This document shows, in pieces, positions 39,301-45,631 of a stretch of DNA of 46,271 nt (positions are counted from its first letter, which is position 1; each line of letters starts with the position of its first letter). Made by a program: the position numbers and the translations under genes. The stretch is from a virus, in IMG/VR virus record IMGVR_UViG_3300037042_001023, positions 1 to 46,271 of that record; one strand, written 5' to 3'. Under the pieces are notes generated by a model. That model had not been told where the DNA came from. It did not search any database and worked only from the letters and a program-made list of their open reading frames with translations.

Positions 39301-40192
39301 GTTAAATGATGTAGATATTGTTAGCTTTTATGGTGGTGAAATTGTAGAAAATAATGTATCTTTACCAACAGAAGTAAGTAAACCTACACAAATGGCTGGA
39401 CAACCTAAAGGAATAAAAGTTAAAGAAGGAATCTATGTGAATCAAGAAGCTCTTACAAAAGATGAACAACTTGAATTATTTGATTATATAAAACCATTTT
39501 TAGAAGAACAAGCTGCTAAAACTAATAAAGGAGCATCTGCTAGTAAAATGATTGGATTAGGATTGAGATGGGATTATAAATCAAATAATCCTGGAAAACA
39601 ATCTATGAACATTCCAGATGTTATAAATCAAGGAAACAAAACTAAATATGGATACTATGACACTTCTATTAACAATCAACCTTTAGCACCTATCACTCCT
39701 CGTTTTAGAGAGTTGATGCAAAAAGCTACAGGTGTAGATATGACTAATTATGATGGAGCTATTATTAATCTTTATGAACCTACTAGTTTTATTAGTTCCC
39801 ATAATGATGTAGATGAAAGTAGATCAGCAATTGGGTATCCTGTAATAGGAATTAATATTGGTGGTACAGGAAACTTCTCTATTGAATCAAGAGATGGTGC
39901 TCCTAAACAATTAAATCTTCAACCAGGTTCAGGATATGTATTTGGTGTGGATGGTGTGAATAGAGAAGTTTATCATAGAACTTTTCCTAAACCTCAAGAT
40001 AGTTTCTTACCAGAATTAACAACTAATTTAGATGGTAAGACTTATGAGCCAGGTTCATATAGAGTAACAGTTACAATGAGAAGAGTGATGCCTCTTGAAC
40101 CAGGTATGCCTACTAAACCAGCTATTATATCTACACAAGAAAACAAACCAGATGGGCTTCCACCTATTGATAGAACTAATGAAACATGTTAA
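27332..40192 (+). CDS. Giant virion RNA polymerase fused to NADAR-like and AlkB-like domains
   Basis: 4286 residues. The polymerase is identified by SGSDFDIDKLN, with D3153, D3155 and D3157 as the metal-binding triad, preceded by GFRIPTQALSSAEVFRV (compare R-x-P-T in cellular beta' subunits); Cellulophaga phage phi14:2 gp66 (about 2180 aa) has the same DFDID motif. Other regions: an N-terminal internal-virion-type segment with hydrophobic helices (~110-240); an SH3/KOW-like pair (~870-970); a NADAR-like domain (~1582-1706: YWG, VLSNLAP, EHAYQ 1616-1620); a zincin-like helix with a degenerate H1800-E-I-F-E; and a C-terminal AlkB-like 2-oxoglutarate dioxygenase (~4066-4260: H4157-x-D4159, H4215, R4244-x5-R4250). 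Twice the size of known single-chain virion polymerases. Inferred role: injected with DNA to transcribe early genes. Domain limits are approximate. Confidence 0.85.
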   Translation: MPIFDNELLGNQSNREYSGPDVDISSSGEAFREIDSTIGLDIPGQFDKPFEGITADQARTFKGASMPMNVNSPFSVVSKSELLENQRYPLYERGINLENVYGLQQSGLEQLGNGLIKMGALALGSFGQSFATIPNTAKALKNLDLADLSNPNGYESSIDTWMKNVENYFPNYVTNYEKSRGLATAIPFTYGSANFWGDKILKNSGFMVGAISGAIVQDAIIGAATEGIGAIPLVGVQLGKASLYLNKLFAGTNKVDKVLDLARAAGKSEQTLMNIERLGQLAAATKLSNGFRYGMSVYGSARTEAAIESRESYRTIKEQLTEQYRLDNFGEEPSPEAITQIEEYATDAMNTRFGINMALLTVSNAVQFDNVFKSFTGAQKGITSSALKDFGSAGKVGLKEGTLDTFERKVPETFSGKAWEFVKPKAINVFTEGVYEEGGQFATQIGVEDYYTRKYKNKESWDFVKEAMTSTTKGLAEQFGSSAGIESMVIGGITAAITGPIADRVTGKSKADTQRLNTTLNLLNQYGMTGVLSNKYEDTSRGVEIGKQMNDAVNSGNIFKYKNLKSDMFFGFVNSRIPIGMHDVTIEQLNMLKDLPKAEFEKTFGMDFSSSNKSTVNEYVNALIDKANNINDVSTSINSTFNNPYNRIIDPKTADQRVEALKYGMFENWKTDLANFSYVQQDSADRIAEIQTSISQVNPLLTNDLLTLTSSENGLKELSESYEQKANQLSESLANLSPAERTAKRDEIKKLRTLSEKISIALNSKNIDPKLFNELINFELVNQDFSQPNTLRIDETSGLTTYAEDLNKIEARKKGAADKFDYLSTEEGFNKYFKQAEDIANEEVSLEDLNKGTAQPSFVNEDKEKEKLEVGREYEVRATKKASIKKIADDRYQVTSPDGTVSFHKTRKEAVEESKDLTDENTNLSKVKVLGLNDDGTVKVEDVNGDILNIDPKRLRGYKRLETNQEKLQKNKEDIAREQTDLEHNSGTIASVSSEAAETIKESRLPDASILFLSSSSASEEDNPTVAVAPFITNSREFLNNVAGMSNRSKLRSILITSKQAEGLQLDGIVQMSYEKDPSTSIDSIEEVNNINSGWVAQVFVEQDVDGLFFVDKNGNRIGKVGEAGTDLNKIIFQTMRTTSLFNRSGQPRYRQEQKAEAEAYSRAWGEYRKSLFEAGATEFPTFEFSVSKGLPIELRDANGLKEKNHVGGILIDESLITNQANLIVIPTTGTIVNSQGEIQKTPVGVPLLQYGDNISFLNNRMFNDREAAGVYEVIKRLADAAVEQATTGQRVTLNRQFTTFLQNVLYWKSKDETTSPNQIRIDTESMSLKLGNNSYPLSDITQYEAEIKEHLTEKAYISLNNKTLTDFAQAPFEEWYINQAGEFVSSKWANYQTFLLSNKYPSGQARPMGDTPLSTSIAKPTPAKPYSFKQRYSTIAEPDNFNVQVITPVQKAKEEAPAGTNVYQLGNYVIGNKTPNTFPLQNGDVQFTAEEDAEGNFNVEVESNETTAKLLEDKPTFEKIKGALKAANRFDASIPLEEEEKYITDYLALRISAELNKLKSEAPTQVAPVAEEKTTDKPVINIYWGSPESSTNTKVLSNLAPRKFIYQDKEYGSVEHAYQTLKSGSFDQVTYDKYVKAGGYGTKIRGKAVTKGFDNLQLMKDLVVESFKQNPNQAALLLNYSNFTHTTNEIIDKAFLDGIKLAQNNAEQAALETPVEKPTTPVQKKPGGDFRKVGLNENERMTEAELELFKEWHAENVPNIPFEVLEDLIDTYDGEKAWGVFENGIAKFVRGGLRATEYHEIFEGIYKGMLSQEEQQALLDEFKSKSGTFTDRASGKKINYADATDLQAKERIADDFSDYRKGKLPARSLGERVRNLFKRIMDFFKSFVSKPSLKESLFKSINEGKFKERTLSEESINPFSEYSRVSQLSAQQANNFVQDMTARAAGILFREGDKSLLFNPERITGTEMFGKIEDMLIEEGRRQLLSDKTFEDLKQQVRDQLRTRGINFNDEEVQNINDEEANKNDYAPEPFKLDTKKNASPAVKFLCSTLIEREATNQESAITLSTPLQSKLSKMVIDGNEIEGYKLMNFSRVFATLLDKLSNTSSVGAFTNKLFNLAQDDANYVSVFQKVGGKDKVVPFSKFNDNDWRLFIDFIQTFARQKPNALIQYKSADSVHTGAANLFTATQQTEKEWMTNIQTLAKGDGTIVKYTNNKYVIDQDALKAMPIRKPKPMIAMLNAIGVTFDYDTYVKLKENDKLKFAKQVESIYGYFGSNNDLMSISGKTLDVGGPLSTLAELYNKVNNPSQESTYFGVENQRIGAFSENNTPSVFENEFNETANIVELKQKRTELNDTFSTGSQVLKKGGLFYDKNGNKIKDFKVSVIQGEDNQDTDKGTSTSKLTIGDRFTMEINQNLNGNYYILIPADGSTEWMMNLGNNVSFDSIAKNSYKEINSIFKGYLMDDINLALDYSNREKLLNVGGKAKELRFFKDILAPKDLEAINEMIEDGRTLEDITAYVNENISDINNSVKEFISNMTVGTMDILKANDKINPIGEDTYAYQDLDDNFLKAESLNKNNLSNKDVNNILTYANVNYIIANIEFHKILFGDPYQFAVKKNGALDETKRIKSFLSPRRTTFDSAEYNTYLNNNVNNANGIQLKENDPGYHLHKSHTDTITVKDIKVAGSLSAINELYGDTNEADAVSWLMDTTYREIKLKNRQWDLQGVEEKWFQWEMAYTRQNLPGYEYTSEALRTSDTKLMETDRPKYTTEILKPIVSGNKANKNNFDLVLDKFSQVPIYYSMVKGTNLEKLYVQMKKQGIGYAIVESGRKVGAQELHSLYNGDGSFNNEAFSDASIVQVPWKAYGIQVETTTTDNKSQTTRGSQITKIASIDLFDNGVPTSPRAAEEYKRNTDLLNAMHQNAYNELLNNLGLEDLNNGFVMKNGRNVSETLMREMMRREVSNNTKQTIKLNTEDQFMIPFEASPSYVQIRSILYSMIDKAIGSPKVSGGSHVQMPATMLESMTKGRSIAMKNKEGVWEKITKEKYETLTSEEKAGVMLTDDSLKFYTKEQPYCEILLPHWFKDKFKNKFKTDKELLKYLNGTEEGRSILSGIGFRIPTQALSSAEVFRVKGFLPSYMGATVVVPSEITTKSGSDFDIDKLNMYLKSVYADRTGNIKLVKLQGNEENTKEFFGKVFDDTLGVKQMKKADLLEALDIVVYGLEDPKGLLNVYGDYIKSKEEQYENPYEFRDLIEKDLNKLTDINLQAELRSEYVKDMYKKALENEYYDSLEKLLTLPENFERLITPIDDAGLKDVAEELDGLRGMDENKIPNRILNRNYMTNLRNSFLMGKRWVGVVAVNITNLSLRQKIQSYVDPAKFSLLSEEDQELLGDGSVVLKHNTTKVNGVDRISLGGTRTADGSNQLISNRLSGYATAVVDVAKDDFITRIIQSNLVIGTFMFLENIGAGQQSIFFLNQPIISEYLRIVNANNSSNLFYEDNINYAKSLFPSTKEEMDNAVINVDGLKGNISKYATSKLTPKENGEQQAILKEFLKYAKMAEFNFDFTQATNYDTSRFGSGDMFARKQWQTEKANDVNIISSAKEILDNTFLGNQSKLLSASMQAMGAIFKLEQDHLRIITEDIMKTYGKNKYLSIDNFNKISNKAKMAFLDYIIQTKTGVNGKTEDLLVNAKTSVANRLEVAKEKYPEIQLLKDLQVVPSVRENGAKSVELRANIKDAYDEDLYVDMMRELRDYNAETKVLYEQLISLAILQGSYQSAISIKNIIPIEDYADIVAPVVNSISSDETLQAFVDGMFQRNNFDDPFIMPRVTPFFKPKSGNVAQAMAQMIDPSVQIGYYSSSFPEIKSLNLQAIDRQVLVIGDKYNQKAMNSDYVAVPRVVKLKSGVRIDVLTGNTVTAANYAARKKKGDYSLNDVLGYKRVFVAPGVPLRIPDKKGFPQSVYKLINLYGDGNRATENYTDFRPSVIDNGTLKTTRELNDVDIVSFYGGEIVENNVSLPTEVSKPTQMAGQPKGIKVKEGIYVNQEALTKDEQLELFDYIKPFLEEQAAKTNKGASASKMIGLGLRWDYKSNNPGKQSMNIPDVINQGNKTKYGYYDTSINNQPLAPITPRFRELMQKATGVDMTNYDGAIINLYEPTSFISSHNDVDESRSAIGYPVIGINIGGTGNFSIESRDGAPKQLNLQPGSGYVFGVDGVNREVYHRTFPKPQDSFLPELTTNLDGKTYEPGSYRVTVTMRRVMPLEPGMPTKPAIISTQENKPDGLPPIDRTNETC
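32075..32449 (+). other. NADAR-like domain inside the virion polymerase
   Basis: Residues ~1582-1706 carry the family's YWG start, LSNLAP, SVEHAYQTLK and LMKDLVVESFKQNP. Family members act as N-glycosidases on riboflavin precursors (YbiA) or remove ADP-ribose from nucleic acid. The usual C-terminal Trp/Arg signature is weak (IIDKAFLDGIKLA), so activity is uncertain. Confidence 0.7.
39527..40114 (+). other. AlkB-like Fe(II)/2-oxoglutarate dioxygenase domain at the polymerase C-terminus
   Basis: Residues ~4066-4261. The motif order is that of AlkB: N-x-Y-x-P before H-x-D (NLYEPTSFISSHND; H4157, D4159), then GSGYVFGVDG, a distal His (H4215, VYHRTFP) and the 2-oxoglutarate-binding R-x5-R (R4244 and R4250, YRVTVTMRR). 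All residues needed for Fe(II) and co-substrate binding are present, so an active enzyme is likely. Substrate could be alkylated DNA or RNA. Confidence 0.85.
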
Positions 40193-40195
40193 GCT

Positions 40196-43100
40196 ATGCC
40201 TTGTAAAATTCAAATAAAAGAAAACATTACTCGTAACATTGAGCAAAGAACAGATGGTGCATTTAATAAGCGTCTAGATGTAGCACAGTCTATAGCTAGA
40301 AGTGTTAATGCTGACTATGGAACAACTGTTGTAAGATTTGTTCAAAAAGATGTTGACTTTATAGATAGAGAAATAATTATCCCTCAAGAACTAATTGATA
40401 GATATTATGATCATGAACTATCTCTTGAAGAAGATGAAGCTCGTGGTGTTCAACAAGATGATGCTGCAAGAGCTGGTGAAGAATTCTCAGATGAGTATAT
40501 GTTCCAAAAAGAAGAAGGACCTATACCAACATCTGCTTCTCCACAAACTCTATCTTTAATAGAAGATTTTCTTAAGAATATTGGTGTAGATGTAAAATCA
40601 ATGGACAATATTGTAGTGGATGGTATTAGATATGATGATAATGCTATTGCGTTACTTACACAAAAACTTATTCAAGTAGTGGATGGTAAAGAAGCAACAG
40701 CTCTTCCAGAAGAAGCTATGCACTTTGCTGTTGCTATTATTAAACAAACTAATCCAGCTTTATATAAGAAGTTGATGAGTGAGATTAATAGCTATGCTAT
40801 AATAAATGAAGTGTTTCAAGCTTATGGAAATGATCCTAGATATCAAATAGATGGTAAACCAAATGTAATCAAACTTAAAGAAGAAGCTATTGCTAAGGTG
40901 TTAGTTGAAACTATCATCAATAATAATGAGAACAATACAGAGAAACCAGAACGCATTGCAAATGCTGAAGGATTGTGGAATCAAATTGTTAACTATTTAA
41001 AAAACTTATTTACTAAGAGTGGCTTTGATATGGCTGCTATGAAAATTATTAGAGGTGAAGCAATAGGTACAGTTGAAGACATTAGAGAGAATGCAGGAGA
41101 GACATTTTCCCAATTATCTAAACAACAACAAGTAGTTAACTCTATCAGAGATGTAGCCAATAGAATTGAAAAGAAAGCTGTTAAGAATGAACTTGGTGGT
41201 GAAGAAGAAAAGTATTTCATTGATGGTAAACAAATCAAAAACAGAGTTAGTAACATCATTAAAACTTGGTATGATGAAATACGTGCACAAGATGCATTAA
41301 CTGATTCTGAATACAAGAAAGCAATCAATGCATTAAAAGCTGATAAAGGTACTGCAGGTCACAAAGACTTTGAATATGCATTTAGTCTATTTGTAGATGA
41401 GAATGGTAAGATGAAAAGTAAAGATGAAATAGATCGTGCTGTACTAACTGATAATCATGTATCATTCATTGATCCAAACAATAACACTATCTACGAGATG
41501 CTAAGAGATAATCTTAGAGCACGTATGGAAACTTTCCCTGAAGGTACAGTGTTTATGTCTGAGGTGACAATCTTTGATCCTAGAAGAGATGTTGCTGGTA
41601 CAGTGGATTTCTTAGCTATCACTCCTGAAGGAAAGGTTAATATACTTGACTGGAAATTTATTGGACTTGATACAATGAGATATCAAGATGTTCCTTGGTA
41701 CAATGTTGCTTCTTGGGACAGACAGATGAAACAATACAAATCTATCATCAAAGATAACTATGGTGTAGATATTAAAGACTTCGAACAAACTAGAATGATT
41801 CCTATCAGAGCAGTTTATTCTGAAGCAAACCCACAAACAAAAGTGTTACCAAGATTATTGGAAATAGAAATAGGAGATGTTAATGTTAAAAACATTAAAC
41901 AAGACTATTTGATTCCTGTTGGTGTAGCTGGTGAAAAAGTTATCATTGAAAATGACAAAGCTGCTACTAAGAAAATTAATGTTATTCTAGATAAACTAAA
42001 TGACATATATGCAAAGTTAGCTGAGCAAAAAGCATTACCATCTGAGAGACTAAATAAAGCTGAGCAATTAAATGCTCTTTATTCTGCAATCAGACAATTA
42101 CAAATGAGACAAGATATTGGCCCTTTATTATACCAATCTAAGATATTGAATGTACAGATACAAAGTATAATCAATACCTACAATGAAAAGTTTCAAGGTA
42201 AAGAAGGATTCAGTGAACAAGAAATAGGAGACTTCACTAAATCATTAAGACTTGCTGAAGATGCATTGCAACACTATCTAACATTAGATACAGATCTTGA
42301 CTTCTTATTTGAAGGAAAACTATCAGATGAAGAGAAAGAACTAAAAGAAGAATTAAGAGATACAGCATATCAATCAAGAAAACTTAATGATAATCTATCT
42401 GACATATTTACTGAATTCACTGTTGAACAAATTGGTGGTACAGAAAAAGGAGAGAAAGTTATAAAAGGTATATTCTCTAAATGGTTAGGTACAACATCTA
42501 CTATTCAGTTAAAAGGAATGGCCACATTGTTTCAAAAAGCTAATGCTGCTTTTGGACGTGCTGGTATGGACACACAAACTGAGGTGGCAAGATTAACTAA
42601 ATTAAAAAGTGAATATCAGAAGTGGGCTTCTAATAAAGGATTAGGTCCTAAGACTATGTTCAACATAATTAGAAAGAAAAATTCTAATGAGTTGATTGAT
42701 GAATACCAACCTGAATTCTACACAGAATTAAAAAGAGCTACAGATAAAAATGTTAAAGATATCAAATGGATAAAAGATAACATTGATGTAGAAGCTTATA
42801 GAAAATATCTTGAAGAGAAAAGACAAGAAGAATATGCTAGAATAGATAATCTTCCTAGACTTGGTACTCAAGAACAAAATGAATATGACATTGCTGCTGA
42901 GAAAGCTAAGGTTGCTTCATTATATAGTATTGCAGGAGACAATGCTGTTGGTTGGTTATTGTATAGAGAAGCTAAAAAATTCCCTAAAGACAAATGGCAA
43001 TCTGAAGAATGGAAAGAATTGCATAAGAAAGATGCTGCTGGTAATTATGTAAACAAACCTGCTCTTGATTTCTACAATTATATAATAGAAAGAAACCAAG

Positions 43101-45145
43101 CATATGCAGACATAGGATATATATCAAACAATCAAGCTAGAACATTTCTTCCTTGGGTAAGAAAAGGACTTTCTGAAAAACTTATATTTGGTGGAAGAAT
43201 AACTCTTGGAGAACAATTTCTTAAAAACATTTCTGTTGATGAGAATGAAGTTGGAATGGGAAGATATGATCCAATAAATGGTAAGATACTTAATAAAATT
43301 CCTAAGTATTTAACTAATGCATTTGAAGAAGATTACTCTGAAGATCTTTTCAAAACAATGGCTATGTATAATGAGTTTGCTATTAAGTTTCAATATCTAT
43401 CAAGTATAGAAGACCAAGCATTAGCATTATTAAGACTTGAACAAAACAAGAAAGCTATTGCTACATCTATGTTTGGTAAAACACAAAAGGATGCAAACGG
43501 TGATTTAGTTTATACAAATGATAATAGTGAAAACTCTAAACTTATAGAGGATATGATTAAAGCAATCGTATACCAACAGAAGTATATAGAGAGTGAAGCA
43601 TTTGATCAACTACTTGGTAAGCTTGGTAACTTTGGACCAACGATTAATAAAAAGCTTGGATTCAAATTATTACCAGAGAACTTAGATGGAAGACAGATAA
43701 GTATCAATAAAGCTATCACACAACTGAATAATACATTCCAAGTGACAGCACTTGGTCTTAATATATTGTCATCTACTTCTAACTACTTTGGAGGTACTGC
43801 ACAAGGATTTATTAATGCTGGTAAGTATTTTACCAAAAGAGAGTACATGGCTACAGAGGCATGGTTACTAAGTAACAAGATGGCTGGTGATATAGATAAA
43901 AAGACTGCACTAGCTGCACTTGAATACTTTGTACCATTTACAGATAGCTATAATAGATATGCTGCTACAAAACTTTCAATCAATAAATTAGATGACCAAG
44001 CAATACAAGATTGGTTAATGATCTTGATGAGAAAAGGAGATGAAGCTGTTCAGACAGTTAACTTCTTTTCATTCTTAAAGAATGCAGTTGTTGTAGATGG
44101 CCAAGTTCTTAATGCTAGAGAGTATTTAAAATCTACAGATGAGTTTAAAAACTTCTATCAAGGGACACAATCAGAAAGAGATGCTAGAGCTGCAAAGTTT
44201 GAAAAGGATGTTAAAGAACTTATCAAAGAAAAAGGAGTGCTGAATATTAGTAATGTGGTAGATGGAGAACTTGTTATTCCTGGTGTAGATAGAAAATCTG
44301 ATTCTGTAATAGAATTAAGAAGAAAGGTGCAAAGTTTTACAGCTGATGCATTAGGATCTATGACAGAAGAAAACAAACGTCTAATGAACTTAAATGTATA
44401 TGGAAACTCTTTCATGGTATTTAAGAACTGGATTCCTAGACTTGTTGATGTACGTATGGGTAATGTTAAATACAATGCGGCATCAGATGCTTACGAATGG
44501 GGAAGAACTAGAATGATTGCTAGAATCATATCAGATGATCTTAGAGGATCTTTGGGTAATCTTAAAAACTCATTAATGGGTAATGATAAAGGTATAGAAT
44601 ATATAAGACAGCTTTATGAAAAGAAAAGAGCTGACTATAAAGCTGATACTAATAAAGAACTTGAAATGACAGAAGATGAATTCATCGATCTTGTTAGACA
44701 AAACATCAAGAACCAATTAGTAGATGTATTATTCTATGCTGGATTATGGGCTGTATTCTTAGCACTTAAAGCAATGGCTCCAGATGATGATGAAGATCCT
44801 ATAGTTAAGAACCAATGGAAGTTTGCTCTTAAAGCTACAGATAAGTTTAAAGATGAGCTTGGATACTTCTATAATCCTACAAGTTTAACAAACTTAGTTT
44901 CTCAAGGAGCATTTCCTGCAATGGGACTTATAACCAATTATGAAAAAGGAGTGGTAAACTTCATAAAAGAATCATATGGTTTAGCTACAGGAGATGATGA
45001 ACTAGTTGAAAAAACTAATGTTATTAAATATTGGATGAAAACAAATCCTATAACTAATCAAGCTGCTGGTATGCTTCCGATGTTCTATCCTAATTTGGCT
45101 AAAGATCTTGGAATAAAAATGCAATCACAATCTGGTATAAGATAA
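40196..45145 (+). CDS. Large internal virion protein with zincin-like helix and PD-(D/E)XK nuclease motif
   Basis: 1649 residues, starting three bases after the polymerase stop. Residues ~120-250 carry a metallopeptidase-like helix LPEEAMHFAV (E172, E173, H176), in which a full HExxH is not present. Residues ~395-560 contain a PD-(D/E)XK fold: GTVDFLAI (D471), ILDWKFI (D485-x-K487) and a downstream QMKQYKSIIKDNYG helix, as in RecB/Cas4-type nucleases. The long C-terminal part is helical (ALGLNILSSTSNYFGGTAQGFINAGKYF) with a hydrophobic segment near 1517-1540 (LFYAGLWAVFLALKAM) and an ending typical of phage internal virion proteins (LGYFYNP ... MLPMFYPNLAKD). Likely co-packaged with the polymerase. 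A membrane or channel role for the C-terminus is possible. Confidence 0.75.
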   Translation: MPCKIQIKENITRNIEQRTDGAFNKRLDVAQSIARSVNADYGTTVVRFVQKDVDFIDREIIIPQELIDRYYDHELSLEEDEARGVQQDDAARAGEEFSDEYMFQKEEGPIPTSASPQTLSLIEDFLKNIGVDVKSMDNIVVDGIRYDDNAIALLTQKLIQVVDGKEATALPEEAMHFAVAIIKQTNPALYKKLMSEINSYAIINEVFQAYGNDPRYQIDGKPNVIKLKEEAIAKVLVETIINNNENNTEKPERIANAEGLWNQIVNYLKNLFTKSGFDMAAMKIIRGEAIGTVEDIRENAGETFSQLSKQQQVVNSIRDVANRIEKKAVKNELGGEEEKYFIDGKQIKNRVSNIIKTWYDEIRAQDALTDSEYKKAINALKADKGTAGHKDFEYAFSLFVDENGKMKSKDEIDRAVLTDNHVSFIDPNNNTIYEMLRDNLRARMETFPEGTVFMSEVTIFDPRRDVAGTVDFLAITPEGKVNILDWKFIGLDTMRYQDVPWYNVASWDRQMKQYKSIIKDNYGVDIKDFEQTRMIPIRAVYSEANPQTKVLPRLLEIEIGDVNVKNIKQDYLIPVGVAGEKVIIENDKAATKKINVILDKLNDIYAKLAEQKALPSERLNKAEQLNALYSAIRQLQMRQDIGPLLYQSKILNVQIQSIINTYNEKFQGKEGFSEQEIGDFTKSLRLAEDALQHYLTLDTDLDFLFEGKLSDEEKELKEELRDTAYQSRKLNDNLSDIFTEFTVEQIGGTEKGEKVIKGIFSKWLGTTSTIQLKGMATLFQKANAAFGRAGMDTQTEVARLTKLKSEYQKWASNKGLGPKTMFNIIRKKNSNELIDEYQPEFYTELKRATDKNVKDIKWIKDNIDVEAYRKYLEEKRQEEYARIDNLPRLGTQEQNEYDIAAEKAKVASLYSIAGDNAVGWLLYREAKKFPKDKWQSEEWKELHKKDAAGNYVNKPALDFYNYIIERNQAYADIGYISNNQARTFLPWVRKGLSEKLIFGGRITLGEQFLKNISVDENEVGMGRYDPINGKILNKIPKYLTNAFEEDYSEDLFKTMAMYNEFAIKFQYLSSIEDQALALLRLEQNKKAIATSMFGKTQKDANGDLVYTNDNSENSKLIEDMIKAIVYQQKYIESEAFDQLLGKLGNFGPTINKKLGFKLLPENLDGRQISINKAITQLNNTFQVTALGLNILSSTSNYFGGTAQGFINAGKYFTKREYMATEAWLLSNKMAGDIDKKTALAALEYFVPFTDSYNRYAATKLSINKLDDQAIQDWLMILMRKGDEAVQTVNFFSFLKNAVVVDGQVLNAREYLKSTDEFKNFYQGTQSERDARAAKFEKDVKELIKEKGVLNISNVVDGELVIPGVDRKSDSVIELRRKVQSFTADALGSMTEENKRLMNLNVYGNSFMVFKNWIPRLVDVRMGNVKYNAASDAYEWGRTRMIARIISDDLRGSLGNLKNSLMGNDKGIEYIRQLYEKKRADYKADTNKELEMTEDEFIDLVRQNIKNQLVDVLFYAGLWAVFLALKAMAPDDDEDPIVKNQWKFALKATDKFKDELGYFYNPTSLTNLVSQGAFPAMGLITNYEKGVVNFIKESYGLATGDDELVEKTNVIKYWMKTNPITNQAAGMLPMFYPNLAKDLGIKMQSQSGIR
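41606..41657 (+). other. PD-(D/E)XK nuclease catalytic region
   Basis: Encodes D471 (GTVDF) and D485-W-K487 (LDWKF), fourteen residues apart, the spacing expected between the catalytic Asp and the DxK strand. Confidence 0.7.
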
Positions 45146-45190
45146 AAACTAAACTAACGCTATATTATACCAACTATTTTAAATACAACC

Positions 45191-45221
45191 TTTTACATTA
45201 CATAATTAATAATTAACTTTG
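45191..45221 (+). promoter_or_regulatory. Bacteroidetes-type promoter of the second adhesin cassette
   Basis: TTTT (45191-45194, one base off TTTG), a 19-bp spacer and TAACTTTG (45214-45221), an exact TAnnTTTG match. The -7 box ends five bases before the ATG at 45227, so the transcript would have almost no leader, as in the promoter at 24653-24684; both continue GCT after TTT. Confidence 0.5.
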
Positions 45222-45226
45222 CTCTT

Positions 45227-45616
45227 ATGAGAACAGCTGCAATTTGCCCAACATGTGCCACATATGAAAATGCTCTATGCATTATATATAATGGCCCTTA
45301 TTTAACTAATATCGATGTTGCTCCTTTAGAGGACTTACAATCTGTATTAGCTAAGATAAATACTAACTTAGTACCAAAAACTGGTACTACTGCTCCTACT
45401 AGCTCTGCTACATATCTAGGACAAACTTATTTAAATACAACTAAGTCTTTATTATATTTTGCTAAGTCTATAGGTACTGGAGCAACAGATTGGAATCTTG
45501 TATTAACAACTCCTATAATAACTCCTCAGTATGCTAATAATGCTGCTGCTTTGTTTGCTGGCTTAATTGCTGGTCAGATCTACCGTACAGGAGATCTTCT
45601 TAAAATCGTTCACTAA
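45227..45616 (+). CDS. Small anchor-module virion protein
   Basis: 129 residues. Residues 1-50 are the anchor motif shared by the adhesins (CIIYNGPYLTNI, then LQSVLAKIN). Residues ~63-97 look like a small beta domain (TYLGQTYLNTTKSLLYFAK, ATDWNLV). The C-terminus (AGLIAGQIYRTGDLLKIVH) is a short motif that, from memory, recurs at the ends of phage and bacterial surface proteins. It is the first gene after the polymerase block and the promoter. It may be a fibre-base protein or a fibre without a receptor domain. Confidence 0.6.
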   Translation: MRTAAICPTCATYENALCIIYNGPYLTNIDVAPLEDLQSVLAKINTNLVPKTGTTAPTSSATYLGQTYLNTTKSLLYFAKSIGTGATDWNLVLTTPIITPQYANNAAALFAGLIAGQIYRTGDLLKIVH

Positions 45617-45631
45617 TAATACAACCTCCCA

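Noticed and set aside
45146-45226. Terminator after the 1649-aa gene
   Set aside because: I found no convincing stem followed by a U-tract in this AT-rich gap; only the promoter match was kept.
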